7,396 bases of DNA from Candidatus Apopatosoma intestinale (GTDB taxonomy: Bacteria; Bacillota; Clostridia; Oscillospirales; CAG-272): positions 1 to 7,396 of the forward strand of contig JAGHUY010000029.1 of the NCBI GenBank assembly GCA_018064545.1, given 5' to 3'. The notes beneath the pieces were generated by a model. The model was given only the letters and a program-made list of their open reading frames with translations. It ran no database searches and was not told the origin of the DNA. Below, piece by piece: positions 1 through 6,571 of the stretch; position 1 is the stretch's first letter; every line of letters starts with the position of its first letter. The position numbers and the translations under genes were made by a program.

Positions 1-1289
1 GCGAGATCGAACTGACGCCGGAAGAGCGTCTGCTCCGTGCCATTTTCAATCAGAAAGCGGACGACGTCCGCGATACGTCCCTGCGTTTGCCGCACGGCGA
101 ATCCGGTATCGTTGTCGACGTCAAGGTGTTCTCCCGCGAGAATCACGACGGTCTGACGCCCGGCGTCAACAAGACGGTTCGCGTCTACGTGGCACAGAAG
201 AGAAAGATTTCCGTCGGCGATAAGATGGCCGGACGTCACGGTAACAAGGGCGTTGTGTCCCGTATTCTTCCTCCGGAAGATATGCCGTATCTGGCCGACG
301 GCACGCCGCTTGACATCTGTCTGAACCCGCTGGGCGTTCCGTCCCGTATGAACATCGGTCAGGTGCTGGAAGTCCACCTCGGCATTGCCGCCAAGGAACT
401 GGGCTTCAAAGTCATGACGCCGGCATTCGACGGCGCTAAGGAAAGCGACATCACCGAAGCGATGATCGAAGCGGGTCTGTACCGTGAGGTTCTGCCCGGC
501 GAGACTCTGATCGGCAAAAAACTCTTTGAAGTGGTGACCGACGAAGCCACCGGCGAAAAGCACTACGAAGAAGTCAGCGAAGAGAAAGCGGCCAACGCCG
601 GCTGGATCAGCGAGCATATCGCCGACAAGACGCTGAAAATCGTAGACGGTAAACGGATTCTGTACGATGGCAGAACGGGCGAGCCGTTTGACAACCCCGT
701 TACGGTCGGTATCATGTATTATCTGAAACTCCATCACTTGGTAGACGATAAGGTTCACGCCCGTTCCACCGGCCCGTATGCCCTCGTCACGCAGCAGCCT
801 CTCGGCGGTAAAGCGCAGTTCGGCGGCCAGCGTTTCGGCGAAATGGAAGTCTGGGCTCTGGAAGCCTACGGCGCGGCCTATACGTTGCAGGAAATCCTGA
901 CCGTGAAATCCGACGACGTGACCGGACGTGTCAAAGCGTACGAGGCCATCGTCAAGGGTCAGAATATCCCGACGCCCGGTGTTCCGGAATCGTTCCGCGT
1001 TCTTGTCAAGGAATTGCAGGCGCTCTGCTTTGACGTTCGCGTTCTCGACGAAAACGGCGAAGAGATCGAACTCTCCTCCATCGGCGACGACGTGGAAGAT
1101 GAAGGACAGCCCTCCGGCATTTCCGTTGAGGACATCGGAAAGATGGTGGAGACCGAGGAAGATGCCGATGAAATTACGGTGATCGATAACCTCGAAGAAG
1201 AGTTTGCCGATTCCGACGACGACTTTGAACTCCAAATGGATGCCGAAGAAGAGTTCGAGGATGAGACGGAATTTGAAACCGAAGAATAA
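1..1289 (+). CDS. rpoB: RNA polymerase beta subunit, C-terminal part (5' end outside window)
   Basis: This is the 3' portion of rpoB. The reading frame is open from base 3, so the gene starts upstream of the window, and the TTG at 87 is an internal Leu codon. The 428 visible residues cover the end of the catalytic half of beta and the C-terminal clamp. The motif [12 protein letters not shown] at about 216-251 carries the two active-site lysines equivalent to E. coli K1065 and K1073 (codons 222 and 246). Further on are the conserved [13 protein letters not shown] block and, from about 801, the [20 protein letters not shown] block that packs against beta'. The conserved core ends near 1085. A 67-residue tail follows (codons 1086-1286) with 33 Asp/Glu and one Lys. 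The rifampicin region lies outside the window. The stop is 14 bases before rpoC, as expected for a cotranscribed pair. Identity is certain; the function of the tail is unknown. Confidence 0.98.
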   Translation, partial: EIELTPEERLLRAIFNQKADDVRDTSLRLPHGESGIVVDVKVFSRENHDGLTPGVNKTVRVYVAQKRKISVGDKMAGRHGNKGVVSRILPPEDMPYLADGTPLDICLNPLGVPSRMNIGQVLEVHLGIAAKELGFKVMTPAFDGAKESDITEAMIEAGLYREVLPGETLIGKKLFEVVTDEATGEKHYEEVSEEKAANAGWISEHIADKTLKIVDGKRILYDGRTGEPFDNPVTVGIMYYLKLHHLVDDKVHARSTGPYALVTQQPLGGKAQFGGQRFGEMEVWALEAYGAAYTLQEILTVKSDDVTGRVKAYEAIVKGQNIPTPGVPESFRVLVKELQALCFDVRVLDENGEEIELSSIGDDVEDEGQPSGISVEDIGKMVETEEDADEITVIDNLEEEFADSDDDFELQMDAEEEFEDETEFETEE

Positions 1290-1303
1290 GAAAGGGGAAC
1301 ATT

Positions 1304-4300
1304 ATGGGAAAACACGTATTTGATTCGATCAAAATCGGACTGGCGTCCCCTGAAATGATCCGCAGTTGGTCCTGCGGTGAGGTTACCAAGCCCGAAACCA
1401 TCAACTACCGCACACTTCGCCCGGAAAAGGACGGCCTTTTCTGCGAGCGCATTTTCGGGCCGACCAAGGACTGGGAATGTCTCTGCGGAAAGTATAAGAG
1501 AGTCCGCTATAAAGGCAAAGTCTGTGAGAAATGCGGCGTGGAAGTCACCACGAAAAAGGTGCGCCGTGAGCGTATGGGCCACATCGAACTGGCCTCTCCG
1601 GTCTCGCACGTCCTGTATTTCCATGCCTCTCCCTCCCGCATGAGTCTTCTGCTGGATATTCCGCCGAAAGCTTTGGAAAAAGTCATTTATTTCAATGCCT
1701 ATATCGTTATCGATCCCGGTGATACGCCGCTGGAAAAGAAGCAGATTCTCTCTCAGCGCGAATATGCCGAGATGTACGAAAAGTACGAAGACGATTTCAC
1801 GGTCGGCATGGGTGCCGAAGCCATCAAGAAGATGCTTCAGGAACTCGATCTTGACAAGATGTCGGCCGAACTCCGCGACGAAATGGACCGTTCCAACGGA
1901 CAGAAGAAACTGCGCGTGATCAAACGGCTCGAAGTGGTCGAGGCTTTCCGTAAATCCGGTAACAAGCCGGAGTGGATGATTCTGGACGTCATCCCCGTCA
2001 TCCCGCCGGACATCCGTCCGATGGTCCAACTCGACGGCGGCCGTTTCGCCACGTCCGATATCAACGATCTGTACCGCCGCGTCATCAACCGCAACAACCG
2101 TCTGAAAAAGTTGCAGGAGCTCTCTTCTCCGGAACTGATCATCCGCAACGAAAAACGCATGTTGCAGGAAGCGGTCGATGCTCTGATCGACAACGAGCAC
2201 GGTCACAGCCCCAACAGCAAACCGGTCACCGGCGGTTCCAGCAACCGTCCGCTCAAATCTCTTTCCGAGATTCTTCACGGTAAGCAGGGACGTTTCCGTC
2301 AGAACCTGCTCGGTAAACGTGTTGACTATTCCGGCCGTTCCGTTATCGTCGTCGGCCCGTCGCTGAAAATTTATCAGTGCGGTCTGCCGAAAGAGATGGC
2401 TCTCGAACTGTTCAAACCGTTCGTCATGAAACGCCTTGTGGAAACGCAGAACGCTTCCAACATCAAGGACGCCAAGAAGAAAGTGGAAAAGGCCAGCCCC
2501 GAGATTTGGGACGCTCTGGAAGTGGTCATCAAAGACCATCCCGTACTCCTGAACCGTGCGCCTACGCTTCACCGCCTTTCGATTCAGGCATTTGAGCCTG
2601 TTCTCGTAGAGGGCAGAGCCATCAAACTGCATCCGCTGGTTTGTACCGCTTTCAACGCCGACTTCGACGGCGACCAGATGCCGATCCACGTTCCGCTGTC
2701 CAGCGAAGCGCAGGCTGAGGCTCGTTTCCTGATGCTCTCCGCCAACAACCTTTTGAAACCTGCCGACGGAAAAGCCGTTGTGGTTCCGACGCAGGACATG
2801 GTACTGGGTACCTACTATCTGACGATCGACCGCGCCGGCGAAAAGGGCGAGGGAAGTGTCTTCCGTGATTTCGACGAAGCCGTGATGGCTTACGAAAACG
2901 GACTTCTCGGTATGCACGCCCCCATTAAGGTCCGTGTGTCCAAGGAAATCGACGGTGTGGTTCACACCGGTCTGATCAACGCCACGCTCGGCCGTCTGAT
3001 CTTCAACAAACCGGTTCCGCAGGACCTCGGCTTCTGCGACCGTTCAAAACCCGAAAATCTGCTGGCTCTGGAAATCGACTTCACGGTGGCCAAGAAACAG
3101 CTCGGTCAGATCATTGACCGCACGATCAAACAGCACGGTCCGCTGAAAACGGCCGAGGTGCTGGACGCCATCAAGGAAAACGGCTATAAGTATTCCACCA
3201 AGGCCGGTATTTCCATCTCCATCAGCGATACGACGGTTCCGAAAGAGAAGAAACAGATCATCACCGAAGCAGAAGCCAAGGTTGAAAAGATCGCCAAGGA
3301 CTTCCGCCGCGGTATGCTTTCCGAAGATGAACGTTATAAAGCGGTCATCAGTGTCTGGGAACAGGCGACGAAAGACGTTACCGCCGCCATTCCGCAGAAC
3401 TTTGAACGGTTCAACTCCATCAAGATCATCAGCGATTCCGGCGCCCGTGGTAACATGGATCAGATGCGTCAGCTCGTCGGTATGCGTGGTCTGATGTCCT
3501 CCACGTCCGGCCGCACGCTGGAAATTCCGATCAAATCGAACTTCCGCGAAGGTATGAACGTTTTGGACTACTTCGTCGGTGCGAGAGGCTCCCGTAAGGG
3601 ACTTTCCGATACGGCTCTGAAAACGGCCAACTCCGGTTATCTGACCAGACGTCTCGTCGACGTTTCGCAGGACGTGATCGTCCGTAAGGACGACTGCGGA
3701 ACGACCGAGGGTATTTGGCTGACCGACGTCAAGGACGGCAAAGATATGATCGAGCCACTCGTCGACCGTCTGCCGGGACGCTTTGTCATCGGCGACGTCG
3801 CCGACAGTGAGGGCCGCGTCTACGTTCACGACGGCGAGATGATCTCGCCCGCCCAGGCGAAAGCCATCGTGGAAGCCGGTATCGAAAAGGTCTACGTCCG
3901 TTCGATTTTGAAGTGCAAATGCAAATACGGCGTATGCGCTCATTGCTACGGTTCCGATATGGCGACCGGCAAGAAAGTCAGCGTCGGCGAGGCTGTCGGT
4001 ATCATCGCGGCTCAGTCCATCGGCGAACCGGGTACCCAGCTGACCATGAGAACGTTCCACACCGGCGGTATCGCCGCCAGCAACATCACGCAGGGCTTGC
4101 CGCGTGTTGAAGAAGTTTTTGAGGCTCGTAAGCCGAAGAAAGCCGCTGCGATTTCCGAAGTGTCCGGTATTTGCCATCTGACGACCGGCAAGCGTGCGCA
4201 GAACATCGTGATCAACGCTTCCGAAACCGGCGAGGAAGTGACGTATGCCATTCCTTACGGCATGAAGATCCTGGTGGAAGACGGCAGTTATGTGAGCCGC

Positions 4301-4864
4301 GGAGACGTTCTCACCGACGGCGCTCCGAGTCCGGCCGATATTGCCAGAGTCAGCGGACTTTCTGCCGCCTACGACTATATCACCCGCGAAATCCAGCGCG
4401 TTTACCGTATGCAGGATATCGGCATCAACGACAAGCACATTGAGGTCATCGCTCACCAGATGACGCGCAAGACGCGCATCGTGGACGCCGGAGACACCGA
4501 TCTGTTTGCCGAATCGGTCGTCGACGTTTCGGAATTTGTTGAGGAAAACGAGAAGATCCAGAAGAGAATCGACGCCGGTGAAAAGACGCTTCGTCTTGCC
4601 ACGGCCACCCCGGTTCTGCTCGGTATCACCAAGGCGGCTTTGCAGACGGAATCCTTCCTCTCCGCCGCTTCTTTCCAGGAAACCAACAAGATTCTGACCG
4701 ATGCCGCTGTCAAGGGCAAGGTCGACCATCTGATCGGTCTGAAAGAAAACGTGATCATCGGCAAACTGATCCCGGCCGGCACCGGTCTGGACGTTTACAA
4801 CGATATCGAAGTCTCCGAAAAGGAGCCTGAGATCACGGAGGAACCAGAAGATTCCGCATCGTAA
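1304..4864 (+). CDS. rpoC: RNA polymerase beta' subunit, full length
   Basis: This gene encodes beta', which forms the catalytic core of RNA polymerase with beta. The 1186 residues match the usual Firmicutes length, and there is no large trigger-loop insertion of the E. coli type. In order: N-terminal zinc ribbon (C59, C61, C74, C77); lid and clamp region; rudder region (about 296-319); switch region [23 protein letters not shown]-contacting R418 (E. coli R425); catalytic NADFDGDQM with Mg-binding D453, D455 and D457; bridge helix from about 755; second zinc site (DDCGTTEG, then [11 protein letters not shown]); and trigger loop TMRTFH with M915, R916 and H919 (E. coli M932, R933, H936). The ATG at 1304 has AAAGGGGA at 1291-1298. 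Several normally invariant positions differ: the rudder GRRGR is replaced, G433 is S426, A467 is P460, and bridge-helix H777 is R761. All catalytic residues are intact and the frame is unbroken, so the gene is probably functional. Confidence 0.99.
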   Translation: MGKHVFDSIKIGLASPEMIRSWSCGEVTKPETINYRTLRPEKDGLFCERIFGPTKDWECLCGKYKRVRYKGKVCEKCGVEVTTKKVRRERMGHIELASPVSHVLYFHASPSRMSLLLDIPPKALEKVIYFNAYIVIDPGDTPLEKKQILSQREYAEMYEKYEDDFTVGMGAEAIKKMLQELDLDKMSAELRDEMDRSNGQKKLRVIKRLEVVEAFRKSGNKPEWMILDVIPVIPPDIRPMVQLDGGRFATSDINDLYRRVINRNNRLKKLQELSSPELIIRNEKRMLQEAVDALIDNEHGHSPNSKPVTGGSSNRPLKSLSEILHGKQGRFRQNLLGKRVDYSGRSVIVVGPSLKIYQCGLPKEMALELFKPFVMKRLVETQNASNIKDAKKKVEKASPEIWDALEVVIKDHPVLLNRAPTLHRLSIQAFEPVLVEGRAIKLHPLVCTAFNADFDGDQMPIHVPLSSEAQAEARFLMLSANNLLKPADGKAVVVPTQDMVLGTYYLTIDRAGEKGEGSVFRDFDEAVMAYENGLLGMHAPIKVRVSKEIDGVVHTGLINATLGRLIFNKPVPQDLGFCDRSKPENLLALEIDFTVAKKQLGQIIDRTIKQHGPLKTAEVLDAIKENGYKYSTKAGISISISDTTVPKEKKQIITEAEAKVEKIAKDFRRGMLSEDERYKAVISVWEQATKDVTAAIPQNFERFNSIKIISDSGARGNMDQMRQLVGMRGLMSSTSGRTLEIPIKSNFREGMNVLDYFVGARGSRKGLSDTALKTANSGYLTRRLVDVSQDVIVRKDDCGTTEGIWLTDVKDGKDMIEPLVDRLPGRFVIGDVADSEGRVYVHDGEMISPAQAKAIVEAGIEKVYVRSILKCKCKYGVCAHCYGSDMATGKKVSVGEAVGIIAAQSIGEPGTQLTMRTFHTGGIAASNITQGLPRVEEVFEARKPKKAAAISEVSGICHLTTGKRAQNIVINASETGEEVTYAIPYGMKILVEDGSYVSRGDVLTDGAPSPADIARVSGLSAAYDYITREIQRVYRMQDIGINDKHIEVIAHQMTRKTRIVDAGDTDLFAESVVDVSEFVEENEKIQKRIDAGEKTLRLATATPVLLGITKAALQTESFLSAASFQETNKILTDAAVKGKVDHLIGLKENVIIGKLIPAGTGLDVYNDIEVSEKEPEITEEPEDSAS

Positions 4865-4882
4865 TTGTTTTCGTGTTTTTGA

Positions 4883-4928
4883 AAAATTCCCGAAGTCCGG
4901 AACCGGATTTCGGGAATTTTCCTGTTTT
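4883..4928 (+). terminator. Intrinsic terminator after rpoC
   Basis: An 18-bp near-perfect stem pairs 4883-4900 with 4903-4920, with a single G-U pair at 4895/4908. Its GC-rich centre is CCCGAAGTCCGG against CCGGATTTCGGG, and the loop is AA (or GAAC if the top pair opens). The descending arm ends in TTTT and continues as CCTGTTTT. It lies 18 bases after the rpoC stop, so it separates the rpoBC transcript from the downstream str-type operon. The opposite strand lacks a T-run after the stem, so termination is expected mainly in the + direction. Confidence 0.92.
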
Positions 4929-5058
4929 CCGAAAAAAATGGGAGAGAAAAATCGAGCGAAAGAAGAATTTTTTGCCATTTCGGCGGGAAAAATAAGATTT
5001 CCGAGACCCGAAAAATGATTTTTGCACGGCCTTTCCGACAAAAGAACGGAATCCTTTG
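4929..5058. other. Spacer between terminator and promoter region, no gene seen
   Basis: This is the part of the rpoC to ybxF gap that carries no recognised function. It is purine- and A-rich on the + strand and much lower in GC than the flanking genes. I see no + strand reading frame with a ribosome binding site. The only structure noted is a small stem, TTCCG (5033-5037) with CGGAA (5047-5051), which is too weak to interpret. Open frames on the - strand across it are continuations of antisense shadows of rpoC and have no family resemblance. Confidence 0.6.
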
Positions 5059-5083
5059 AAAAAAGAGAAAAAAATCAAAAAAA
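5059..5083 (+). promoter_or_regulatory. Phased A-tracts upstream of promoter (UP-element-like)
   Basis: Three runs of A lie directly upstream of the -35 box, at 5059-5064, 5068-5074 and 5077-5083, with centres about 9 to 10 bases apart, close to one helical turn. Such A-tracts bend DNA and can bind the C-terminal domain of the RNA polymerase alpha subunit. Their position just upstream of TTGACA is right for an UP element of a strong ribosomal-protein promoter. The activity is inferred from sequence only. Confidence 0.65.
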
Positions 5084-5085
5084 CA

Positions 5086-5114
5086 TTGACAAAAAAAGGA
5101 TTTCGTGATATAGT
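5086..5114 (+). promoter_or_regulatory. Sigma-A-type promoter for the ybxF-rpsL-rpsG-fusA operon
   Basis: The -35 box TTGACA (5086-5091) is a full consensus match. A 17-base spacer leads to TATAGT (5109-5114), which matches TATAAT at five of six positions. TG at 5106-5107 provides an extended -10 element. Transcription would start at about 5121, giving a leader of roughly 67 bases before the ybxF start codon. The promoter lies after the rpoC terminator and upstream of the first gene of the str-type cluster, so it probably drives all four downstream genes. No other good promoter was found in the later gaps. Confidence 0.9.
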
Positions 5115-5124
5115 ATACAAGAAT

Positions 5125-5161
5125 GTTTATAGGTGAAAATTTGGCTTTTCGCCGGATAAAC
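5125..5161 (+). promoter_or_regulatory. Leader hairpin in the 5' UTR of the L7Ae-like gene
   Basis: A 14-bp hairpin fills most of the predicted leader. GTTTAT (5125-5130) pairs with ATAAAC (5156-5161), and GGTGAAAA (5132-5139) pairs with TTTTCGCC (5146-5153) with one G-U pair. The loop is TTTGGC, and a small A/GG internal loop separates the two stems. The T-rich stretch TTATTTTCT follows, so it could act as a weak attenuator, a protein-binding site or a 5' stability element. The internal loop lacks the tandem G-A pairs of a classical kink-turn, so binding by the adjacent L7Ae-like protein is only a hypothesis. Confidence 0.6.
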
Positions 5162-5184
5162 TTATTTTCTACGAAAGGAAATAG
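5162..5184 (+). promoter_or_regulatory. Weak hairpin covering the ybxF ribosome binding site
   Basis: TTATTTTC (5162-5169) can pair with GGAAATAG (5177-5184), including two G-U pairs, leaving a 7-base loop, TACGAAA. This would place the GGA of the AAAGGA Shine-Dalgarno (5174-5179) in a stem, eight bases before the ATG at 5188. It is AU-rich and probably marginal alone, but it abuts the 5125-5161 hairpin and could stack on it. Confidence 0.4.
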
Positions 5185-5187
5185 AAG

Positions 5188-5433
5188 ATGTCTTCCGACT
5201 CTCCCTTGCCTGCGGTGGTTATCGCAGGCTTGAATCAATCGCAAAAACATATCAAAGCCGGCACAGCCGCCCTCGCATACGTCGGGGCCGATGCCGAACC
5301 GAAACTGGTTTCCCACATCCGCGATCTCTGTGAAGAAAACGGGGTCGCATTTGACGAATCCCATACCATGGCGGAACTCGGCACACTGTGTGGGATCGAC
5401 GTGGACTGCGCGGTCTGCGTGGTTCTGAAATAA
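5188..5433 (+). CDS. ybxF: L7Ae-family RNA-binding protein (YbxF/RplGB-like)
   Basis: This is a small protein of 81 residues, typical for bacterial L7Ae homologues (B. subtilis YbxF has about 82). The family binds kink-turn RNA; YbxF-type proteins are associated with ribosomes and can bind kink-turns such as the one in SAM riboswitches, but their role in the cell is not settled. The RNA-binding signature is visible as GLNQSQK (G14 to K20, pattern GxN[E/Q]xxK). It is followed by KAG, the ADAEP segment (34-38) and the LGTLCGID segment (65-71), which align with GTKQTVK, KDADP and LGKACGIE of YbxF. Two additional Cys (C74, C77) follow the CGID motif. The ATG has AAAGGA eight bases upstream. It is the first gene of the operon, before rpsL, exactly as in Bacillus, and its leader is strongly structured. 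No enzymatic function is expected. Confidence 0.88.
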   Translation: MSSDSPLPAVVIAGLNQSQKHIKAGTAALAYVGADAEPKLVSHIRDLCEENGVAFDESHTMAELGTLCGIDVDCAVCVVLK

Positions 5434-5475
5434 GATTACAACCGTCTGACGGCTAGTGCGACCGACAGCGGATTG

Positions 5476-5491
5476 TATATATCTATTTATT
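5476..5491 (+). repeat. Inverted repeat arm A upstream of rpsL
   Basis: This AT-rich segment, ending nine bases before the rpsL Shine-Dalgarno, is the reverse complement of a stretch after rpsL (5988-6003). Ten bases match exactly (ATCTATTTAT at 5481-5490 with ATAAATAGAT at 5989-5998). As RNA the two can form about 16 pairs, three of them G-U, enclosing the rpsL coding region. The low complexity of the sequence means chance cannot be excluded. Confidence 0.4.
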
Positions 5492-5499
5492 CTAAAAGT

Positions 5500-5508
5500 A
5501 AGGAGGTG
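5500..5508 (+). promoter_or_regulatory. rpsL: Ribosome binding site fixing the rpsL start
   Basis: AAGGAGGTG is a nearly perfect anti-16S match, with six bases between GGAGG and the ATG at 5513. It decides the start: the frame is open upstream, but those codons would add residues foreign to S12, whereas 5513 gives the family N-terminus MPTFNQL. Confidence 0.95.
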
Positions 5509-5512
5509 CCAT

Positions 5513-5938
5513 ATGCCAACCTTTAACCAGCTTGTTCGCAACGGACGCGCCAAACGCGTTTATAAGTCCAAGACTCCTATCCTTCAAAAGGGTTACAACT
5601 CTTTGAAGAAGTCTTACACGGACCAGAGCTCTCCTCAGAAGAGAGGTGTTTGCACGAAGGTTACCACGACCACGCCGAAGAAGCCGAACTCCGCTCTGCG
5701 TAAAATCGCCAGAGTGCGTTTGACCAACGGCCTGGAAGCCACGACCTATATCCCCGGTATCGGTCATAACCTGCAAGAGCACTCTGTCGTTCTGATCCGA
5801 GGCGGAAGAGTTCGTGACCTGCCTGGTGTCCGTTACCACATTATCCGCGGTACGTTGGATGCCCAGGGCGTTTCGGGACGTAATCAGAGCCGTTCTCTGT
5901 ACGGCGCGAAACGTGCTAAGAAGTCCGCTAAGAAATAA
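5513..5938 (+). CDS. rpsL: 30S ribosomal protein S12
   Basis: S12 sits at the decoding centre of the small subunit and helps control translational accuracy; it is also the classic streptomycin-resistance locus. The product is 141 residues, with the Gram-positive-type extra segment before SPQKRGVC that makes it longer than the 124-residue E. coli protein. The [10 protein letters not shown] loop (55-64) holds K56, equivalent to the drug-sensitive K42 of mature E. coli S12. The second loop reads [13 protein letters not shown] (97-109), with Arg at position 101 (codon CGT at 5813) where nearly all bacteria have Lys (E. coli K87). The neighbouring D102 is the residue that is beta-methylthiolated in some bacteria. 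The C-terminus is rich in Lys and Arg, as usual for rRNA contacts. The start is set by the AAGGAGGTG site. It lies 79 bases after the L7Ae-like gene and upstream of rpsG in the standard str operon order. Confidence 0.99.
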   Translation: MPTFNQLVRNGRAKRVYKSKTPILQKGYNSLKKSYTDQSSPQKRGVCTKVTTTTPKKPNSALRKIARVRLTNGLEATTYIPGIGHNLQEHSVVLIRGGRVRDLPGVRYHIIRGTLDAQGVSGRNQSRSLYGAKRAKKSAKK

Positions 5939-5987
5939 GACAGCGTGACCACGTTAAAGAAAGCGAAATCGCAAGTGCATACCTTTT

Positions 5988-6003
5988 GATAAATAGATGT
6001 ATG
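5988..6003 (+). repeat. Inverted repeat arm B in the rpsL-rpsG gap
   Basis: This is the partner of the arm at 5476-5491 (ATAAATAGAT core at 5989-5998). The same bases can alternatively pair locally with 6073-6084, immediately before the rpsG ribosome binding site, so the two pairings exclude each other. Confidence 0.4.
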
Positions 6004-6085
6004 ATCCAATCGGAACGTAAGATCTTTTCAAAGGCCGCACGGCGGGAGGAAACTTTCGAGTACCTATGAGTTCATCTAAATTATG

Positions 6086-6093
6086 AAGGAGGG
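6086..6093 (+). promoter_or_regulatory. rpsG: Ribosome binding site fixing the GTG start of rpsG
   Basis: AAGGAGGG lies seven bases before GTG at 6101. An in-frame ATG at 6083 directly precedes this site and so cannot be served by it. The GTG gives the family N-terminus MPRRGQ, so GTG is the true start. Confidence 0.95.
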
Positions 6094-6100
6094 AAGTACA

Positions 6101-6571
6101 GTGCCTAGAAGAGGTCAAATTTCCAAGAGAGACGTACTGCCGGATCCGCTTTACGGTTCCAAACTCGTTACGAAGTTGATCAACAACGTAATGGAAGACG
6201 GCAAAAAGGGCGTTGCGCAGAAGATCGTTTACGATGCTTTTGCCACTGTGGAAGCCAAGACGGAAAAACCCGCTCTTGACGCATTCCAGGAAGCTCTGGA
6301 AAACATTATGCCTACTCTTGAAGTGAAAGCTCGCAGAGTCGGCGGCTCTACCTACCAGGTTCCTATGGAGGTTCGCCCCGAAAGAAAGCAGACACTCGGT
6401 CTTCGTTGGCTCGTTACTTTTGCGAGAAAGCGCAGTGAGAGAACCATGGCTGAAAGATTAGCCGGTGAGATCACGGACGCACTCAGCAATTTGGGCGGTG
6501 CCGTCAAGAAGAAAGAGGAAACTCACAAGATGGCCGAAGCCAACAAGGCTTTCGCTCATTACCGTTATTAA
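6101..6571 (+). CDS. rpsG: 30S ribosomal protein S7
   Basis: S7 is a primary binder of the 3' major domain of 16S rRNA. It nucleates assembly of the 30S head and lines the mRNA exit region near the E site. The product is 156 residues, the same as B. subtilis S7 and without the longer C-terminal extension of E. coli K-12. Conserved stretches are KRDVLPDP (9-16), [14 protein letters not shown] (75-88), VRPER (91-95) and the C-terminal [15 protein letters not shown] (141-155). The start is GTG, chosen from the Shine-Dalgarno position and family N-terminus. It follows rpsL after 162 bases and precedes fusA by 67, consistent with one operon. S7 represses the str operon translationally in enterobacteria; the structured upstream gap here leaves room for a similar role but does not show it. 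Confidence 0.99.
   Translation: MPRRGQISKRDVLPDPLYGSKLVTKLINNVMEDGKKGVAQKIVYDAFATVEAKTEKPALDAFQEALENIMPTLEVKARRVGGSTYQVPMEVRPERKQTLGLRWLVTFARKRSERTMAERLAGEITDALSNLGGAVKKKEETHKMAEANKAFAHYRY

Larger units (their letters stand above)
5939..6100 (+). promoter_or_regulatory. Long rpsL-rpsG intergenic leader with possible RNA structure
   Basis: This 162-base gap is longer than I expect between rpsL and rpsG. It contains a small stem, AGCGT/ACGTT, at 5942-5955, and segment 5989-5999, which can pair with 6073-6084 (TAGATG with CATCTA plus ATAA with TTAT). It also has a compact GCC-GCAC-GGC hairpin (6034-6043) followed by a purine-rich GGGAGGAAA. A second Shine-Dalgarno-like GGGAGG at 6044-6049 lies 16 bases from an ATG (6066) opening a six-codon frame that stops at 6086, just at the true rpsG site. 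In E. coli the same gap is the S7 repressor site. That function here is inference only. Confidence 0.4.

Noticed and set aside
959..2965. Very long antisense open frame (668 codons) opposite rpoB/rpoC
   Set aside because: It overlaps certain coding sequence throughout, resembles no family I know, and such frames arise from codon bias of highly expressed GC-leaning genes. No convincing promoter or start was seen for it.
3044..5041. Second long antisense open frame (665 codons) opposite rpoC and extending into the spacer
   Set aside because: Same reasoning: it mirrors rpoC codon usage, and its extension crosses the terminator palindrome and low-complexity spacer.
4833..5120. Phe/Lys-rich - strand frame in the rpoC-ybxF spacer
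   Set aside because: Its composition is simply the A-rich spacer read backwards, and it runs over the terminator and the promoter.
5125..5161. Classical kink-turn in the leader of the L7Ae-like gene
   Set aside because: The internal loop is A opposite GG. There is no three-base bulge followed by tandem G-A pairs, and alternative registers leave only three-pair stems.
5442..5452. Small hairpin CCGT-CTG-ACGG after the L7Ae-like gene
   Set aside because: It has only four pairs with no T-run, so it is not a terminator and is too short to call a feature.
5456..5512. N-terminal extension of S12 from an upstream start
   Set aside because: The added residues are unrelated to S12, run through the ribosome binding site, and are not preceded by a Shine-Dalgarno; the 5513 ATG has both correct spacing and the family N-terminus.
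5976..6005. Possible internal promoter before rpsG (TATGAT at 6000-6005)
   Set aside because: No acceptable -35 box lies 16-18 bases upstream and there is no TG extension in register.
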